From: Mucidula mucida | Taxonomy: Eukaryota > Basidiomycota > Agaricomycetes > Agaricales > Physalacriaceae | Assembly: GCA_015501055.1 (NCBI GenBank) | Contig: JADNYV010000066.1 | Location: 111,207 to 175,206 of the forward strand | DNA: 64,000 nucleotides | Direction: 5' to 3' | In this document: piece by piece, positions 25,086 to 34,643 of the stretch | Layout: each line of letters starts with the position of its first letter | How positions within the stretch are numbered: position 1 is the stretch's first letter | Notes under the pieces: model-generated | Database searches by the model: none | Seen by the model: only the letters and a program-made list of their open reading frames with translations | What the model was told of the DNA's origin: nothing | Position numbers and translations under genes: made by a program

Positions 25086-26104
25086 CACTGGGCGAAGGCC
25101 TCGGAGTTTTCGGTGAAAACCCCGGTTAAAGAACCTCAAGAGTTTTAACAATTTTTTTAGGTTAGACCAATTTTAAAACAATTTTAACATTCTTTGAAGT
25201 ATTTCGACCAAAAATTTGAGTGAAATTTGTCTTAAAAATATTAGTAAGAACACCGAAAGCCAAGTTAGGATATTTTAGAGTAGTTTTAAGGTTAAAATTA
25301 TCAGAACTTGTATTTTAATGAGTTTAATATGGTTTTCAGCAAAAAAGTCACAAAGAAATCAGAAAGAATATAGTTTAAACTGTGAGAAAATAGTCAGGAG
25401 AGATTTTATGATATATTTAGAGAGTATTAATAAATATTTATAAGGGAATTTTTGATGAGAATATTAGAAAAGAGGTTCGGAGGATTTTGACTGAAAAAAA
25501 AGATGAAAATTGTGTAAAGAATTGTAAAATGCAAAACTAAGAGATCTTTAGAGAATTTTTGCCATCGTAAGGTGAAATTTCTTAAAAAGTGTTTCAAGAG
25601 TTTTTGATGAAAATAGAACTAAAAATCGAGTGAAAAGTAAGGTGAAAACATCAAAACCAAAAGCGCGAGAATACAAGAAGTACTGTCATCAGTGCAAGGT
25701 CACTATACTTAACACAAGGCCCAGGCAAGGAGTACTGCAGTCAATGTGGGATCAACGCCGTCAACGCAAGGAGTACCGCCGTCAATGCGAGGTCAATGCA
25801 ATCAATGCAAGATCAATGCAAGGAGTACCGCAGTCAATGCGGGGTTGACTATTAAACTTGTTAAAATACAAGTTTCAATAATTTTAACCTAATTTTACCC
25901 TTAAAACTACTCTAAAATTTCCTAATTTGGCTTTCGGTGTTCTTACTAATATTTTTAAAACAAATTTCACTTAAATTTTTGGTGGAAATACTTCAAAGAA
26001 TGTTAAAATAGTTTTAAAACTGTTTTAATCTAAAAAAATTGTTAAAACTCTTGAGGTTCTTTAACCGGGGTTTTCACCGAAAACTCCGAGGCCTTCGCCC
26101 AGTG
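25086..26104. mobile_element. 1,019-bp non-autonomous element with very long terminal inverted repeats
   Basis: Starts CACTGGGCGAAGGCCTCGG and ends with its exact complement (CCGAGGCCTTCGCCCAGTG). The first ~73 bp of the two arms are perfectly inverted, and imperfect inversion continues to about 245 bp on each side. The arms are AT-rich inside. The centre has no transposase, only a short tandem array. A CACTG...CAGTG terminus recalls CACTA-type ends, but no 3-bp target duplication is evident. Foldback or MITE-like are equally fair labels. It inserted into kelch copy A. Confidence 0.88.
25680..25850 (+). repeat. Degenerate tandem array at the element's centre
   Basis: Recurrent GTCAATGC, AAGGAGTACCGC and AGATCAATGC units follow one another in several irregular copies between the two inverted arms. 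The base composition is GC-richer than the arms. Function unknown. Confidence 0.65.
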
Positions 26105-26603
26105 TGGGATTTGGATCTTGATTTCCACGAAGTCATTGCTTGCAAGGGACGGTTCCTTCTCCTAGGCCACGATAACGTCAGCTACAACGAAGATGACACA
26201 CAGGCAACTGGTGAAGGCGGCCAACTGGCAACGACTTTGATAGATAATGCACTTTTCAATGTTATCGTTGAAATCAATGTGGAAACAATCAATGTAAGTC
26301 GCATTAGTCCAATGATTCAGTTGTGAATGAAACTTTCTTCTTAGTCGGAAGTGAAGGTGGAGGATGCTTAGTGTCTGATTCATTAATGTGTCGAGTATGG
26401 CTTGCTCGTCGAGCGCGATTGAAAGTTGGTCTTTGTTTCATTGAAGTTCTGTTCATCCCGCTGGGAAGAAGTTCATAATCAGAGATTGAGGTGGCGCGTA
26501 TGGGGAAACTCCAGAATTTTGCCCACAAAGTCTTTCGAGGAGAATCATGTGGAAATCAATGAGTACTATACATTCCAGCTTTGAAACTGAAAGGTCAAAT
26601 AAG

Positions 26604-26924
26604 TTCTTCGGTGATTGTCCAGGGCGGACGAAGAACACCGGCCACATCGAAGGATGACATCTTTTGCGACTTGTTGGTGTACTTCGGCCAGGTGATAAGT
26701 CCTGTGTTGCCGTCTCCATTGGGATCAAGGTAGTTGACAAATTGGATGATGTAGTCCTGGAGGTCAGGAGGTGGGAGTATCGAAAGCTCACGAAGCGAGT
26801 TGAAGATGAGGTCGGCGGAATGGAACGTCCCCAAGATGGGAGCATACTTCAAACACCTGTAAAATGGATACATCGTCACGGTCAGACCTTCCGGGTTTGA
26901 GAGAAGACGTACTGTATGTGGAAT
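26604..26924 (-). pseudogene. C-terminal fragment of a carboxylesterase gene
   Basis: Nearly identical to 43045-43366 of the first carboxylesterase gene. It encodes the catalytic-His region LGTFHSADLIFNSLRELSIL, then DLQDYIIQFVNYLDPNGDGN and TGLITWPKYTNKSQKMSSFD. Compared with the source, about 145 bp covering the terminal codons and stop (SEIYLEHPI) are deleted. The upstream exons are absent beyond 26924, where homology ends inside an intron. It cannot encode an active enzyme. Confidence 0.9.
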
Positions 26925-27524
26925 AATCGAGCAATTGTCTGCCGAAGAATGGTCAAACGCATGGATGCCGCCGACCAACAATGTCGAGGGAATTCTGGGC
27001 GCTTGTCGTGTTGCAATGCGTGCCAATCCACGATTAGCTGTACATGACAAGCAGCGAGCAGCAGATAACATAGCCAAAGGAGACGAAAGCCAGCGGAAGA
27101 TTGATCCGCAAGAATGAAGCAATACAGAGCACTCCAATGCTCACGGATCCGTCGCACTTCACAGAGGCGATGTCGTGTGCTGCCCTAGATGTCCAGATCT
27201 TGTATTATGGGCGCTGGGAACCGTCATCGTTGCCAAAGATTACAAGCTAAAAGGTAAGAAGATCCAGGTACTCAAAGAGGCAAGCAAACTGTACCAGACG
27301 CGTGGGGGCAGTTCAGACCATAGAACAACACCCAAGAGTGATACCTCGAAGGCGGGAGATGGCAACAACGATGAGGAAGACGAGGAAGACGAGGATGATT
27401 GTTGATCTATCTGTCAACAGCATGATCCCATTGATTCCACGGTATAATCATGGTGTATTTATAAGCTTAACCCTTATAATATCTAATCTAAGTATGGTAG
27501 AGCATGACTACGCGAAGAAACAGT
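26925..27524. other. Filler DNA of unknown origin
   Basis: Between the esterase and LSM6 fragments. A plus-strand open stretch (27175-27405) ends in an acidic run (NNDEEDEEDEDD), and a minus-strand one (26882-27157) is hydrophobic. Neither resembles a family that I know or any other part of this window. Confidence 0.5.
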
Positions 27525-27878
27525 ATGAAAACGAGTGAATTTAGCGAGATCGACAATCGGCATTATCCTGACGAGGGCGGCTCTAGTAGTTGCGGTATTT
27601 TGCTCGTGAACTCGGCATGGAGGTTTGCAGGTGTGATCAGCTGACTGAACGGAACCGTCTTATACTTTTTCAGGAATACTGTCGTGTCTAGATGGATATG
27701 TGAATATTGCCCTTGAGCAGACGGAGGAGCACGCGAATGGGAGAATCACGAACCGATACGGGGATGCGTTCATTCGAGGAAACAATGGTGCGCCTGTTGA
27801 ACCTTGATGTCTCTCCATTGCCTGTTTGTTACTGATGCGTGGATAGTTCTGTATATCTCTGCTGCAGAAGCGCTATGA
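27525..27878 (+). pseudogene. LSM6: LSM6 3' fragment with a foreign 5' end
   Basis: Two exons (27674-27787 and 27847-27878) encode GILSCLDGYVNIALEQTEEH, ANGRITNRYGDAFIRGNNVL and YISAAEAL. This is the Sm-fold core of LSm6, a U6 snRNA/mRNA-decay ring subunit, with the expected intron. The normal N-terminal helix and Sm1 start (FLKxxxGxxVxVxLxSGxDYR) are missing. Upstream, an in-frame ATG at 27525 reads MKTSEFSEIDNRHYPDEG, then GSSSCGILLVNSAWRFAG, and could splice in phase into the fragment. This may be a chimera or a decayed gene; the normal LSM6 is presumably elsewhere. Confidence 0.8.
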
Positions 27879-27884
27879 CATGAT

Positions 27885-28050
27885 CAGCGCTATCTGGCGA
27901 CCCGCTGTTGGTGTGGAACTACACTATCGTTGCTATTATCGCGGTTCTTGGGTCTTTTGTGTTGGATTGCCGTCTTTAAGCTTGACCAGAGTCAACAACT
28001 TGCCGCCAAGCCATTTGCATGCCCACGAGTATTGTTATTGTAGCCTAGAC
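27885..28050 (+). pseudogene. Duplicate of the last PTR2 exon
   Basis: Same sequence as 23274-23434, with small deletions. One changes the frame after CGCGGTTCTT, and eleven bases are missing after TTGACCAGAG. There is no upstream transporter sequence, so it is a dead remnant. Confidence 0.9.
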
Positions 28051-28446
28051 GTAACCGCAATTCATTTTCACTTTGCCATCTCCAATGTGTTATGCTGGCT
28101 GATTAAGTACGCCACGCAGTTGATCTGTACTCAACCAATGATGTTGCACAAGCCCTCAGTTTTTGGTTAGCGATGCAGAACTTTGCAGTCATCTTCTTAT
28201 AACCATCTTATTTGACCATTACTCTCCATTACTTCCTTCACAAGAATCTCAATTAGCGTGGTCCACAAATTAAAATGGCCCATGTCAATTGTTACACCGC
28301 GATACACATATAATTCCCAAGATCAAACAAATTCTAAGCCAGCATCTCGCCGAGCTCACCATTCTCGACCATCTCCTGAACAATGTCGAGCCCTCCCACG
28401 AACTCACCGTTGATGATAAGTTGGGGGAACGTCGGCCAATTATTCA
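27885..28446 (+). repeat. Right copy of the PTR2-3'/GRX4-3' direct repeat
   Basis: Matches 23274-23794 in the same orientation. Its GRX half is part of the intact GRX3/4 gene, whereas its PTR2 half is only the last exon. Confidence 0.9.
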
Positions 28447-29154
28447 GAGTCTTCAAACCTGCAGAAATCAGTGAGACTGGGGGGGACCAAAAACAATAAA
28501 AACAACAAACCCTGTCGAACAGCTTCATCCTCCAAGATATCAAACGACGTAAACTCGACGTTCTGCTCATTAAGCAGCGCCGTGATACGCCTCGAGAATC
28601 CACACCGCGGCGTCGCCGGGTTCCCTTTCATGAAGAGAACGACCTTGCTCTGGGTCATGATCGCGCGCATACGCTTGTCCAGGTCCTCGGGCGACTCGTA
28701 GTTGTCGACAGCTGCAGCCGGTGCTCTGTCGGTCTTGCTTAATGGCAAACTGGGAGGCGCGATGGCGTGTTTCGCGATTGCAGCAGTTAACGCTGGGGCA
28801 TCGGCGCCTGATATTCTCTCCAAGAGGACATGTCCCCTTAGGACGAGGAAGGAAGGGACGGCTTCGATGTCGAAGGATTCGGTGATGTCTGACTGGGCCT
28901 CGGCTTCAATCTTTTCGGCGCATTCAGTACATTTGTAATGTGCCACGGATGAATGTAGATTAACGCACTTGCAGCACCAGCAGCCTCGCGTGTTTCTTCG
29001 CTAGCTCCTTCACCACCTCGTTCATCTGCTTACACGGCTCCGCCCATTCCGCCCAGAAATTAAGCAGCGACACCCGATTCAGATCTTCAGAGAGCAGCTG
29101 CTGGAAGTGTTCCGGGGACTGTACGGTGTAGAAGTTTGGGAGGTTGGCAGCCAT
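28334..29154 (-). CDS. GRX4: Monothiol glutaredoxin GRX3/GRX4 (Trx-Grx)
   Basis: Cytosolic/nuclear Fe-S-binding glutaredoxin used in iron sensing and iron trafficking. An N-terminal thioredoxin-like domain starts [20 protein letters not shown] and has the degenerate site [12 protein letters not shown] typical of this class. It continues [15 protein letters not shown] after an intron. The C-terminal glutaredoxin domain (from [16 protein letters not shown]) carries the CGFS active site in PRCGFSRRI, the cis-Pro segment [18 protein letters not shown] and the end [10 protein letters not shown]. Three exons. It converges on what was PTR2 before the 4.1-kb block intervened. All iron-sulphur and glutathione-site residues that I can check are present. 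Confidence 0.95.
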
Positions 29155-29368
29155 CGTTTGAGAGCAAGATCGGTTCGGGCAATAATATTATTGCAATTGC
29201 TGATTCACCGAAAAATGATATCTGATAACGGCGATTGGCTCGGATCTATCCGGCCGACAGGTGCGTGTGGCGCAATTGGTGCCTGCCAAAGTCCTGCACA
29301 GCAATTCCGCAGTATGTCATCATAATCCCCGCAGTCCGTCATCGATGACTCAACCGCTCCAGAACGCG

Positions 29369-29377
29369 TATATAAAG
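29369..29377 (+). promoter_or_regulatory. TATA box
   Basis: TATATAAAG, 42 bp before the ATG at 29411. Confidence 0.55.
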
Positions 29378-29410
29378 GTCAATCACTAGTATCCCACACA
29401 ACAACACAAT

Positions 29411-29798
29411 ATGTCCAGCATTATCGACAAGATCAAGTCCAAGACTATCCATAGCGGTAATCAGAACGAAGGGGAGGAGCAGCAGTTCTCCATCCAACCA
29501 CATCCTGCTGTACGTTCGCGGTCATACGTTGTGCATTCGTGGTTCTCATTTCGATATCTTTGCCAGAAATCCAACGATCCCTCCGATCTACAGCCCGCAC
29601 CACCCGGCGGTGGACTGAGGTCTGATCACGTCATGGGCGCCCACCACGCGCGGGACCCACATATTCCCAGTCCTCAGATTATGAACAACATGCCTGCGGC
29701 GATGGTGAGGATACACATCTGTCGATATTCTTGACACTGACAATGATCTGCAGAGCCGGGAAGACTATGCCAAGAGGGAGGCGGAACTTAACCGCTGA
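29411..29798 (+). CDS. Small hydrophilic protein, unknown function
   Basis: Three exons encode about 95 residues. It begins MSSIIDKIKSKTIHSGNQNE, then has a Pro/Gly-rich middle (LQPAPPGGGLRSDHVMG, HARDPHIPSPQIMNNMP) and a charged end (SREDYAKREAELNR). There is no signal peptide or TM segment. It looks intrinsically disordered. The close TATA box and short leader suggest inducible, strong expression (inference). I do not recognise the family. Confidence 0.7.
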
Positions 29799-29950
29799 AG
29801 CCTCTTCATAACCATGAATTATTACGTGCCGTACGGACTCGAAATTTGGTTGTATAGTAGTACATTACTTATCAGTATAATGTGTATCAAGCAGACGTGT
29901 CAAAGATAGCCTCATTTACACTTAATTTGCACATTATGTGTTTGACCACA

Positions 29951-32096
29951 CTAAAACGCCGCTTGCGCCCTTGCCCGCTCCGCGATAGAACCTCTAGGCT
30001 CCCAAGCCGCTTTATGTTCGGCAACATGATGCAGTTCATCACCTTCCAACGCGCCCCACGCCCCGCCACCCGGCGTCTCAATCAACAACTTATCTCCTTT
30101 CCCCATCCACACAGTCGCCTTCCCCCCAATGTTGATATCCCGTGTCCCCGCCACCCCATCAACCAAATCCCCATCATCCTTCCGCAAATTCTTGACCCAC
30201 GTGTTACGCCCCATCCCACCAGGCCCTCCTCCCTCCAGCCCATATGGCTGCCGAGTGCGGCGCTATAAAACATCAATCGAGGAAAGAGCAGACGACAGAA
30301 AGCCCTCACCTCAGAAAGAATGGAAACCTGCATCGGCTCGAGCATCTCAATCTCCCTCACGACCCCCTCGCCGCCACGGAACTTGCCAACACCCGCCGAG
30401 CCCGAGCGCAATCCGAACTGGTGCACCATGACAGGATAGCGCCGTTCGAGGATTTCGACATCACCTATCCGCGTATTGGTGATGTGCGTGTGGATGCCCG
30501 AAGTTCCATGCCAGGATGGGCCGGCACCTGAGCCTCCAGCGATGGTCTGTCCAAGATGATGATCAGTATAGTACGAAAGAAAAGTGAAAGACGGCAGACC
30601 TCGTAGTATCCCCATCCCGGGATGGCCTTTCCGTCCTTGTCCTTTCCTCCAGTACCAAACGTCAGATTGCTAAAAAAACATTATCGGATGCCTGTGGTAA
30701 AAGTTGGGGGAAAACACACTTGGTACATCCTTGACTCGCTGCACATGCATGGAAAGCTTTTAATACAACATCGACGATGCGCTGAGACGTTAATACATTC
30801 CCACCACATACCGCTGCAGTTTTCGAAGGCGATAGAAGCGATTTAGGAGGGATTTTGACTATAGAAGGTCAACCTCGGCCACAAATCAAACAACAAGCCG
30901 ACTTACTCTCCAACGGAACGAGACACCCGGCATTAAGCGGGATATCCAAATCCAACATCGCGCGCATGCAGTAAATCACAGCAGAATGCACCACGGATAT
31001 TGGCGCGTTGAGATTGCCCCGGACCTCGAATCCTGTCCCGGCAAAATCCAACACGGCCGAACCCTTCTCCTCATTGATGTCGACGCGTAGTTGGATTGGC
31101 GACCCGTCGTCGAGGTAGTCGATAGATGATAGAACGGTGCTTCCAGCGCGCTTCGCCACATCGCGCAGCAGGTTTCGGACAGACATTTCGGCGTTGGAGC
31201 GGATGTGGTACATGTATTCCTGTACAGTCGGGAGGCCATAGTCATCGACGACTGTAGAAAGAGCAAATGTTAGCTTCAGTTGATGTTAGTTAAAAAAGGT
31301 TAACGCACTGACATGGATGAGCTGGATGCCTTTATGGTTGGCAGCGATTTGCTAGTCATGAGGGCATCAGATTAAAGTGCTAATCGTAGCTAGTTTAGCT
31401 CACAGCTTTCAAATCACTCTCAACATCCCGGATATTTCGGCATCCAGAGCTTCCGGGGTATTTCGCGGGCTGTTCGACCATATACTCGTACAGACCGTCC
31501 TTATCAAATATACCCTTGGATACGATTTTGAAGCTGACGATTTCAGCGCCTTCTTCGAAGATATTGACGGATGTCGGGGGCATCGATCCGGGGAGTATGC
31601 CACCAATGTCGGCATGGTGTCCACGCGACGCGGTGAAGAATATAATCTCTTTGGTTTCGGAATCGAAGACGGGAGTAATGATGGTGATATCGGGGAGATG
31701 ACTGGAATTGGAGCGCGTTATCATGGAAGCTCGGCAAGGGGGAGAGAATGGCGTACGATCCACCGGCGTGTGGGGAGTTGGTCATTAGAACGTCGCCCTC
31801 CTCCAGATCTTTTCCGTAGACATTCATCTGATATTTGACGGCGCTATGTCTATGTCAATGGGCTGTTCTTATGAAAAGCTCAATACGCACAAGCTCATGG
31901 AACCAAGATGGATAGGAATGAAAGGCGCATTCGCAACAAGGTCTCCGTCTGGGGCAAACAGAGCACAGGAAAAGTCGAGACGTTCCTTGATATTTGTGCT
32001 TATCGAGGTCTGCTGCAATGATCTGCCCATGGCTTCGGCAACGCTCATAAAGCGATTAGCAAAGAGAGTTAGCAGAATGGGATCCGGAGCGTTCAT
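29951..32096 (-). CDS. 5-oxoprolinase HyuB half only (5'-truncated OXP1-like)
   Basis: Encodes only the hydantoinase-B domain of ATP-dependent 5-oxoprolinase (glutathione cycle, cytosol). From ATG 32096: [138 protein letters not shown]; it ends [11 protein letters not shown]. Complete fungal OXP1 is about 1,300 residues with an N-terminal HyuA ATPase half. No HyuA sequence lies upstream, and UBR7 begins 270 bp away on the other strand. So this is either a free-standing HyuB gene or a truncated pseudogene with an intact frame. Several short introns remain splicable. Confidence 0.85.
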
Positions 32097-32364
32097 CTTG
32101 CTGGAAGTGGTTGGAGATGAGGAAACCAAACGCTTCGGCTAAATAATCGAGTAGATTTCCGTCCGAGTTCCGAATACTGCGACTTCAAGTAGAGCTTTCC
32201 TATTCCGAGGATGTCTGCTTATGTCGGAATATCAATATCCAGCAGGAATATCACAACTCAGATTCATGGAACGTCGAGGTCGTGAAGGCAGAAGGAGAAG
32301 GAGGGTTAGCATCACGTGCGCGATATTTCCTTAGTCTGCGACCACCACCATCCCTCGAGCAGAC

Positions 32365-33771
32365 ATGGCTGCTACGCTACAAGAGTACCTTGATTCTCAG
32401 GATAATTTGTTAAAAGAGGCCTCAGAGGCCCTGCCTCACCAGTTTAACCAGTGCACATACCCGCTTGGCTCTCTCCGGTACGCGTGCAATCTCGTCCATG
32501 TGTCTCCAGAACCTATACTTCCACCAGGCAACCTGTTTACCTTTGCATAACGTGTAATCTACCGCGTGGAATATGCTCAGCCTGTTCCATAGCGTGTCAC
32601 ACCGACCACGAGCAAACAGAGCTGTGCGACGTTCCCGTCATCCATCACAACCACCGCTGAGCTTTCCCTAGATTTCCTAAACGCGACTTTCGATGTGATT
32701 GTCCTACATCTGCGCTTCCACACCCGTGTCACTTGCATAAAACGCCAGAGGAGCCGAACACGTCGAACGCGTACGGCCAAAACTTTAGCGGCGTGTTCTG
32801 TAGGTGTGGACGCCCGTATGATCCAAATACAGAGAGGGAGACTATGATCCAGTGTTTGTCGTGCGAGGCAAGGGGTAATCTGTGTTATCTAGTATCATAT
32901 TGACCTTTCATATACAGGACTGGTTCCACGAATCATGCTGCAACCTTCGTGAGAAACCCGAGACAGAAGCAGAGGCACCTGCCGCGCCAGAAGGCGACGT
33001 CGATGATGCGGCATCCGACGCGTCTTCTTCAGGCCTTCCACCTCCCATGATACGTGCTTCAGACTACGACTCCTTTGTGTGTGCCGCATGTGTCAGGAAA
33101 ATCCCCACTCTGCTGCGTTACGCAGGGACCGAAGGATGTCTTATGGCGATTCGCGATGCTCCTTCTCTCCCCTGGAAAGTTCTTGCCCCTACGCAAGACC
33201 CCGTCCTCGTTTTTGACGAAGGTACACCCACCTCTGAAGCTCCCGTCGTGCCATCGAAACGCGCCCTTTCTCCATCGGCACGCGAAGGAGAGCGCGAAGC
33301 CAAAAGGCCCCGCGCGTGCCTTGCCCCCCCGCTTAATCCTGTCGCACAGCAGATTCTTGCCGACCCGTCCTCTGAACTGGGCGCAGGAGATGTATTTCTT
33401 ACGGAAGATTTCAGAGAGCGCTGGTGTCGATGTGAAGAATGCCTTCCGTCACTGGAAGCTAATGCGTTTCTTCTCAAGGAGGAGGAGACGTATGAACCAC
33501 CTGAAGACCCGGACTCTGGACTTTCATTAGAAGAGCTTGGGATGCGCGCACTCAATCGCCTTCCGCGGGAGAGAGCAATCGATGGTATTCACGCGTTCAA
33601 TGCGATGCGGTACGTTGCGCCAGATGTATTGAGGGCTATTAATGAACAGATCATAGCGATAACTTGGTGCAGTATCTTCGGCCGTTCGCGAATGAAGGAA
33701 AGGTAGTCGGTGATGAGGATGTGAAAGCGTTCTTTGACAAATTGAGGGAGCAGAGTGCGAAAGCTGTATAG
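32365..33771 (+). CDS. UBR7: UBR7/Mlo2-like UBR-box protein
   Basis: Putative E3 ubiquitin ligase with a UBR-type zinc finger and a PHD-like finger. MAATLQEYLDSQDNLLKEAS is the fungal N-terminus. The UBR box follows (CTYPLGSLRQPVYLCITC, GICSACSIACHTDHEQTELF, KRDFRCDCPT, CHLHK), spread over three exons. The second zinc module is FCRCGRPYDPNTERETMIQC / DWFHESCCNLRE / SFVCAACVRKIPTLLRYAG. A KR-rich acidic linker follows, then the conserved C-terminal block ERWCRCEECLPSLE and GLSLEELGMRALNRLPRERA; it ends KAFFDKLREQSAKAV. The acceptor ccctag before ATTTCC is needed to avoid a stop. It is related to human UBR7 and S. pombe Mlo2. Confidence 0.92.
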
Positions 33772-34643
33772 TGATTTATTTTGTATGAATGTATCTTGGT
33801 CTACATTACCGATATTAACCAAGGCTTGCAATATTTGTATGGCTCATTTACGCACTGGTGTGGTTCTTTACCACTGCGTATATGCCCTTAGTGTTAAAGG
33901 CATCGCTCACGTGGTTTAATAGATGTGTTCTTTGAACGCTTCAATTAAGGTTTTTGACCCAATGCACTGGGTATTCCGGCCAAAAATGTGTGGAAAAAAG
34001 AATTTCAAGAGAGGGAGTTTGAGAGAGTACACCAAGGACTTAAATAAGCTCAGAGAGCCTGCTCAACACTGTAAAAAAGCAAAAAAATCTTCCGCTGCCG
34101 CGGAATCGGCGCGGCGCATGTTCTGTACCAGTGATGCCTACAAAAACACGAAGTTTTATATCCACAAAGGTCTACAGCAAGCTGTAGCAGGTCCTCAGCT
34201 AGTACTGCAAGCTCCTGCCATGGAACGGCTAGACAGACAGTACGTATAGTAGTGAGAGTGCGCGCGGGCGATGGCAGGTAAGTCGCTGACTAATCGAGCC
34301 AGACTTACCTGCCATTCGCCAGATTCGGCCATGGGCAGTGCTCCTTCGACATGATGACTGTCAAAGTTGGTAGTACTATACAATATCAATCATTTTGAGT
34401 AGCTAAATGGCTGCTGGAGCAGCCCGCCGTCTCGAAAGAACAAATGTCGCGCTGTGGGACTTACCTGCCACTGCCTATTTGGGAAGCCAATCGACGGCAT
34501 GGCAGGTAAGTACCCAGCTGATCGGTTAATAAACCTCCAATTAATTACTTATTTTACGCAACGCTCCGGATTCCAATATGCCGGCGGCGGCGCCAAGACT
34601 TTAAACAGTTCAACTCCCACCACCACCCTCTGAGTCTGCTGCC
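33772..34643. other. Intergenic with inverted repeat cluster
   Basis: An open plus stretch (33923-34249, Lys-rich) has no known domain. The rest is dominated by the repeated ATGGCAGGTAAGT motif described separately. Possibly a decayed mobile element. Confidence 0.45.
34267..34511. repeat. Four inverted copies of ATGGCAGGTAAGT
   Basis: Copies at 34267-34283 (+), 34303-34320 (-), 34459-34475 (-) and 34496-34511 (+), with 1-2 changes in the outer bases. The first two form a hairpin with a 19-nt loop (GGCGATGGCAGGTAAGT against its complement); the last two form a second hairpin facing the other way. This could be a nested MITE end structure. Confidence 0.75.

Larger units (their letters stand above)
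23937..26371 (+). pseudogene. Kelch-type gene copy A, interrupted by an element
   Basis: Paralogue of the intact gene at 41144-42625, at roughly 80-85% identity by eye. It retains STITNVNGFTIHRLKSGPNL, WVSMVIDEENGQIVAYGG, the kelch block RFLLLFGGVDSRGLTSSKLV, RLFIFGGRDEISAEATLRR and WFVFHTRHRTFSAFRPARG. After ISCM the frame runs into the element at 25086 and stops after HWAKASEF and about a dozen further residues. Homology resumes at 26105 (VWDLDLDFHEV). Fourteen to sixteen target bases present in the intact copy are missing at the insertion point. Its exon 1 is also degraded: no ATG in the register of the intact copy. Otherwise the frame is largely open, so the disruption looks recent. Confidence 0.88.
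23795..27884. other. Mosaic insertion between two direct repeats
   Basis: About 4.1 kb of unrelated pieces separating the two copies of the PTR2/GRX junction. In order: 142 bp of unknown origin, a kelch gene copy carrying a nested element, a carboxylesterase tail, about 600 bp of unknown DNA, and an LSM6 fragment. The kelch and esterase pieces are collinear with 41.2-43.4 kb in this window. Confidence 0.8.

Noticed and set aside
25680..25850. CRISPR-like array
   Set aside because: Units are irregular and overlapping with no constant repeat-spacer structure, and this is a eukaryotic genome.
25086..26104. Helitron or LTR retroelement
   Set aside because: No helicase or reverse transcriptase, no direct terminal repeats; the long inverted arms fit a DNA-type element.
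23274..28446. LTR-like interpretation of the ~0.5-kb direct repeats
   Set aside because: The repeats consist of exons of PTR2 and GRX4, carry no retroelement signals and do not flank a coding retroelement.
33118..33555. 145-codon minus-strand open stretch within UBR7
   Set aside because: Ser-rich antisense shadow of a conserved plus-strand exon.
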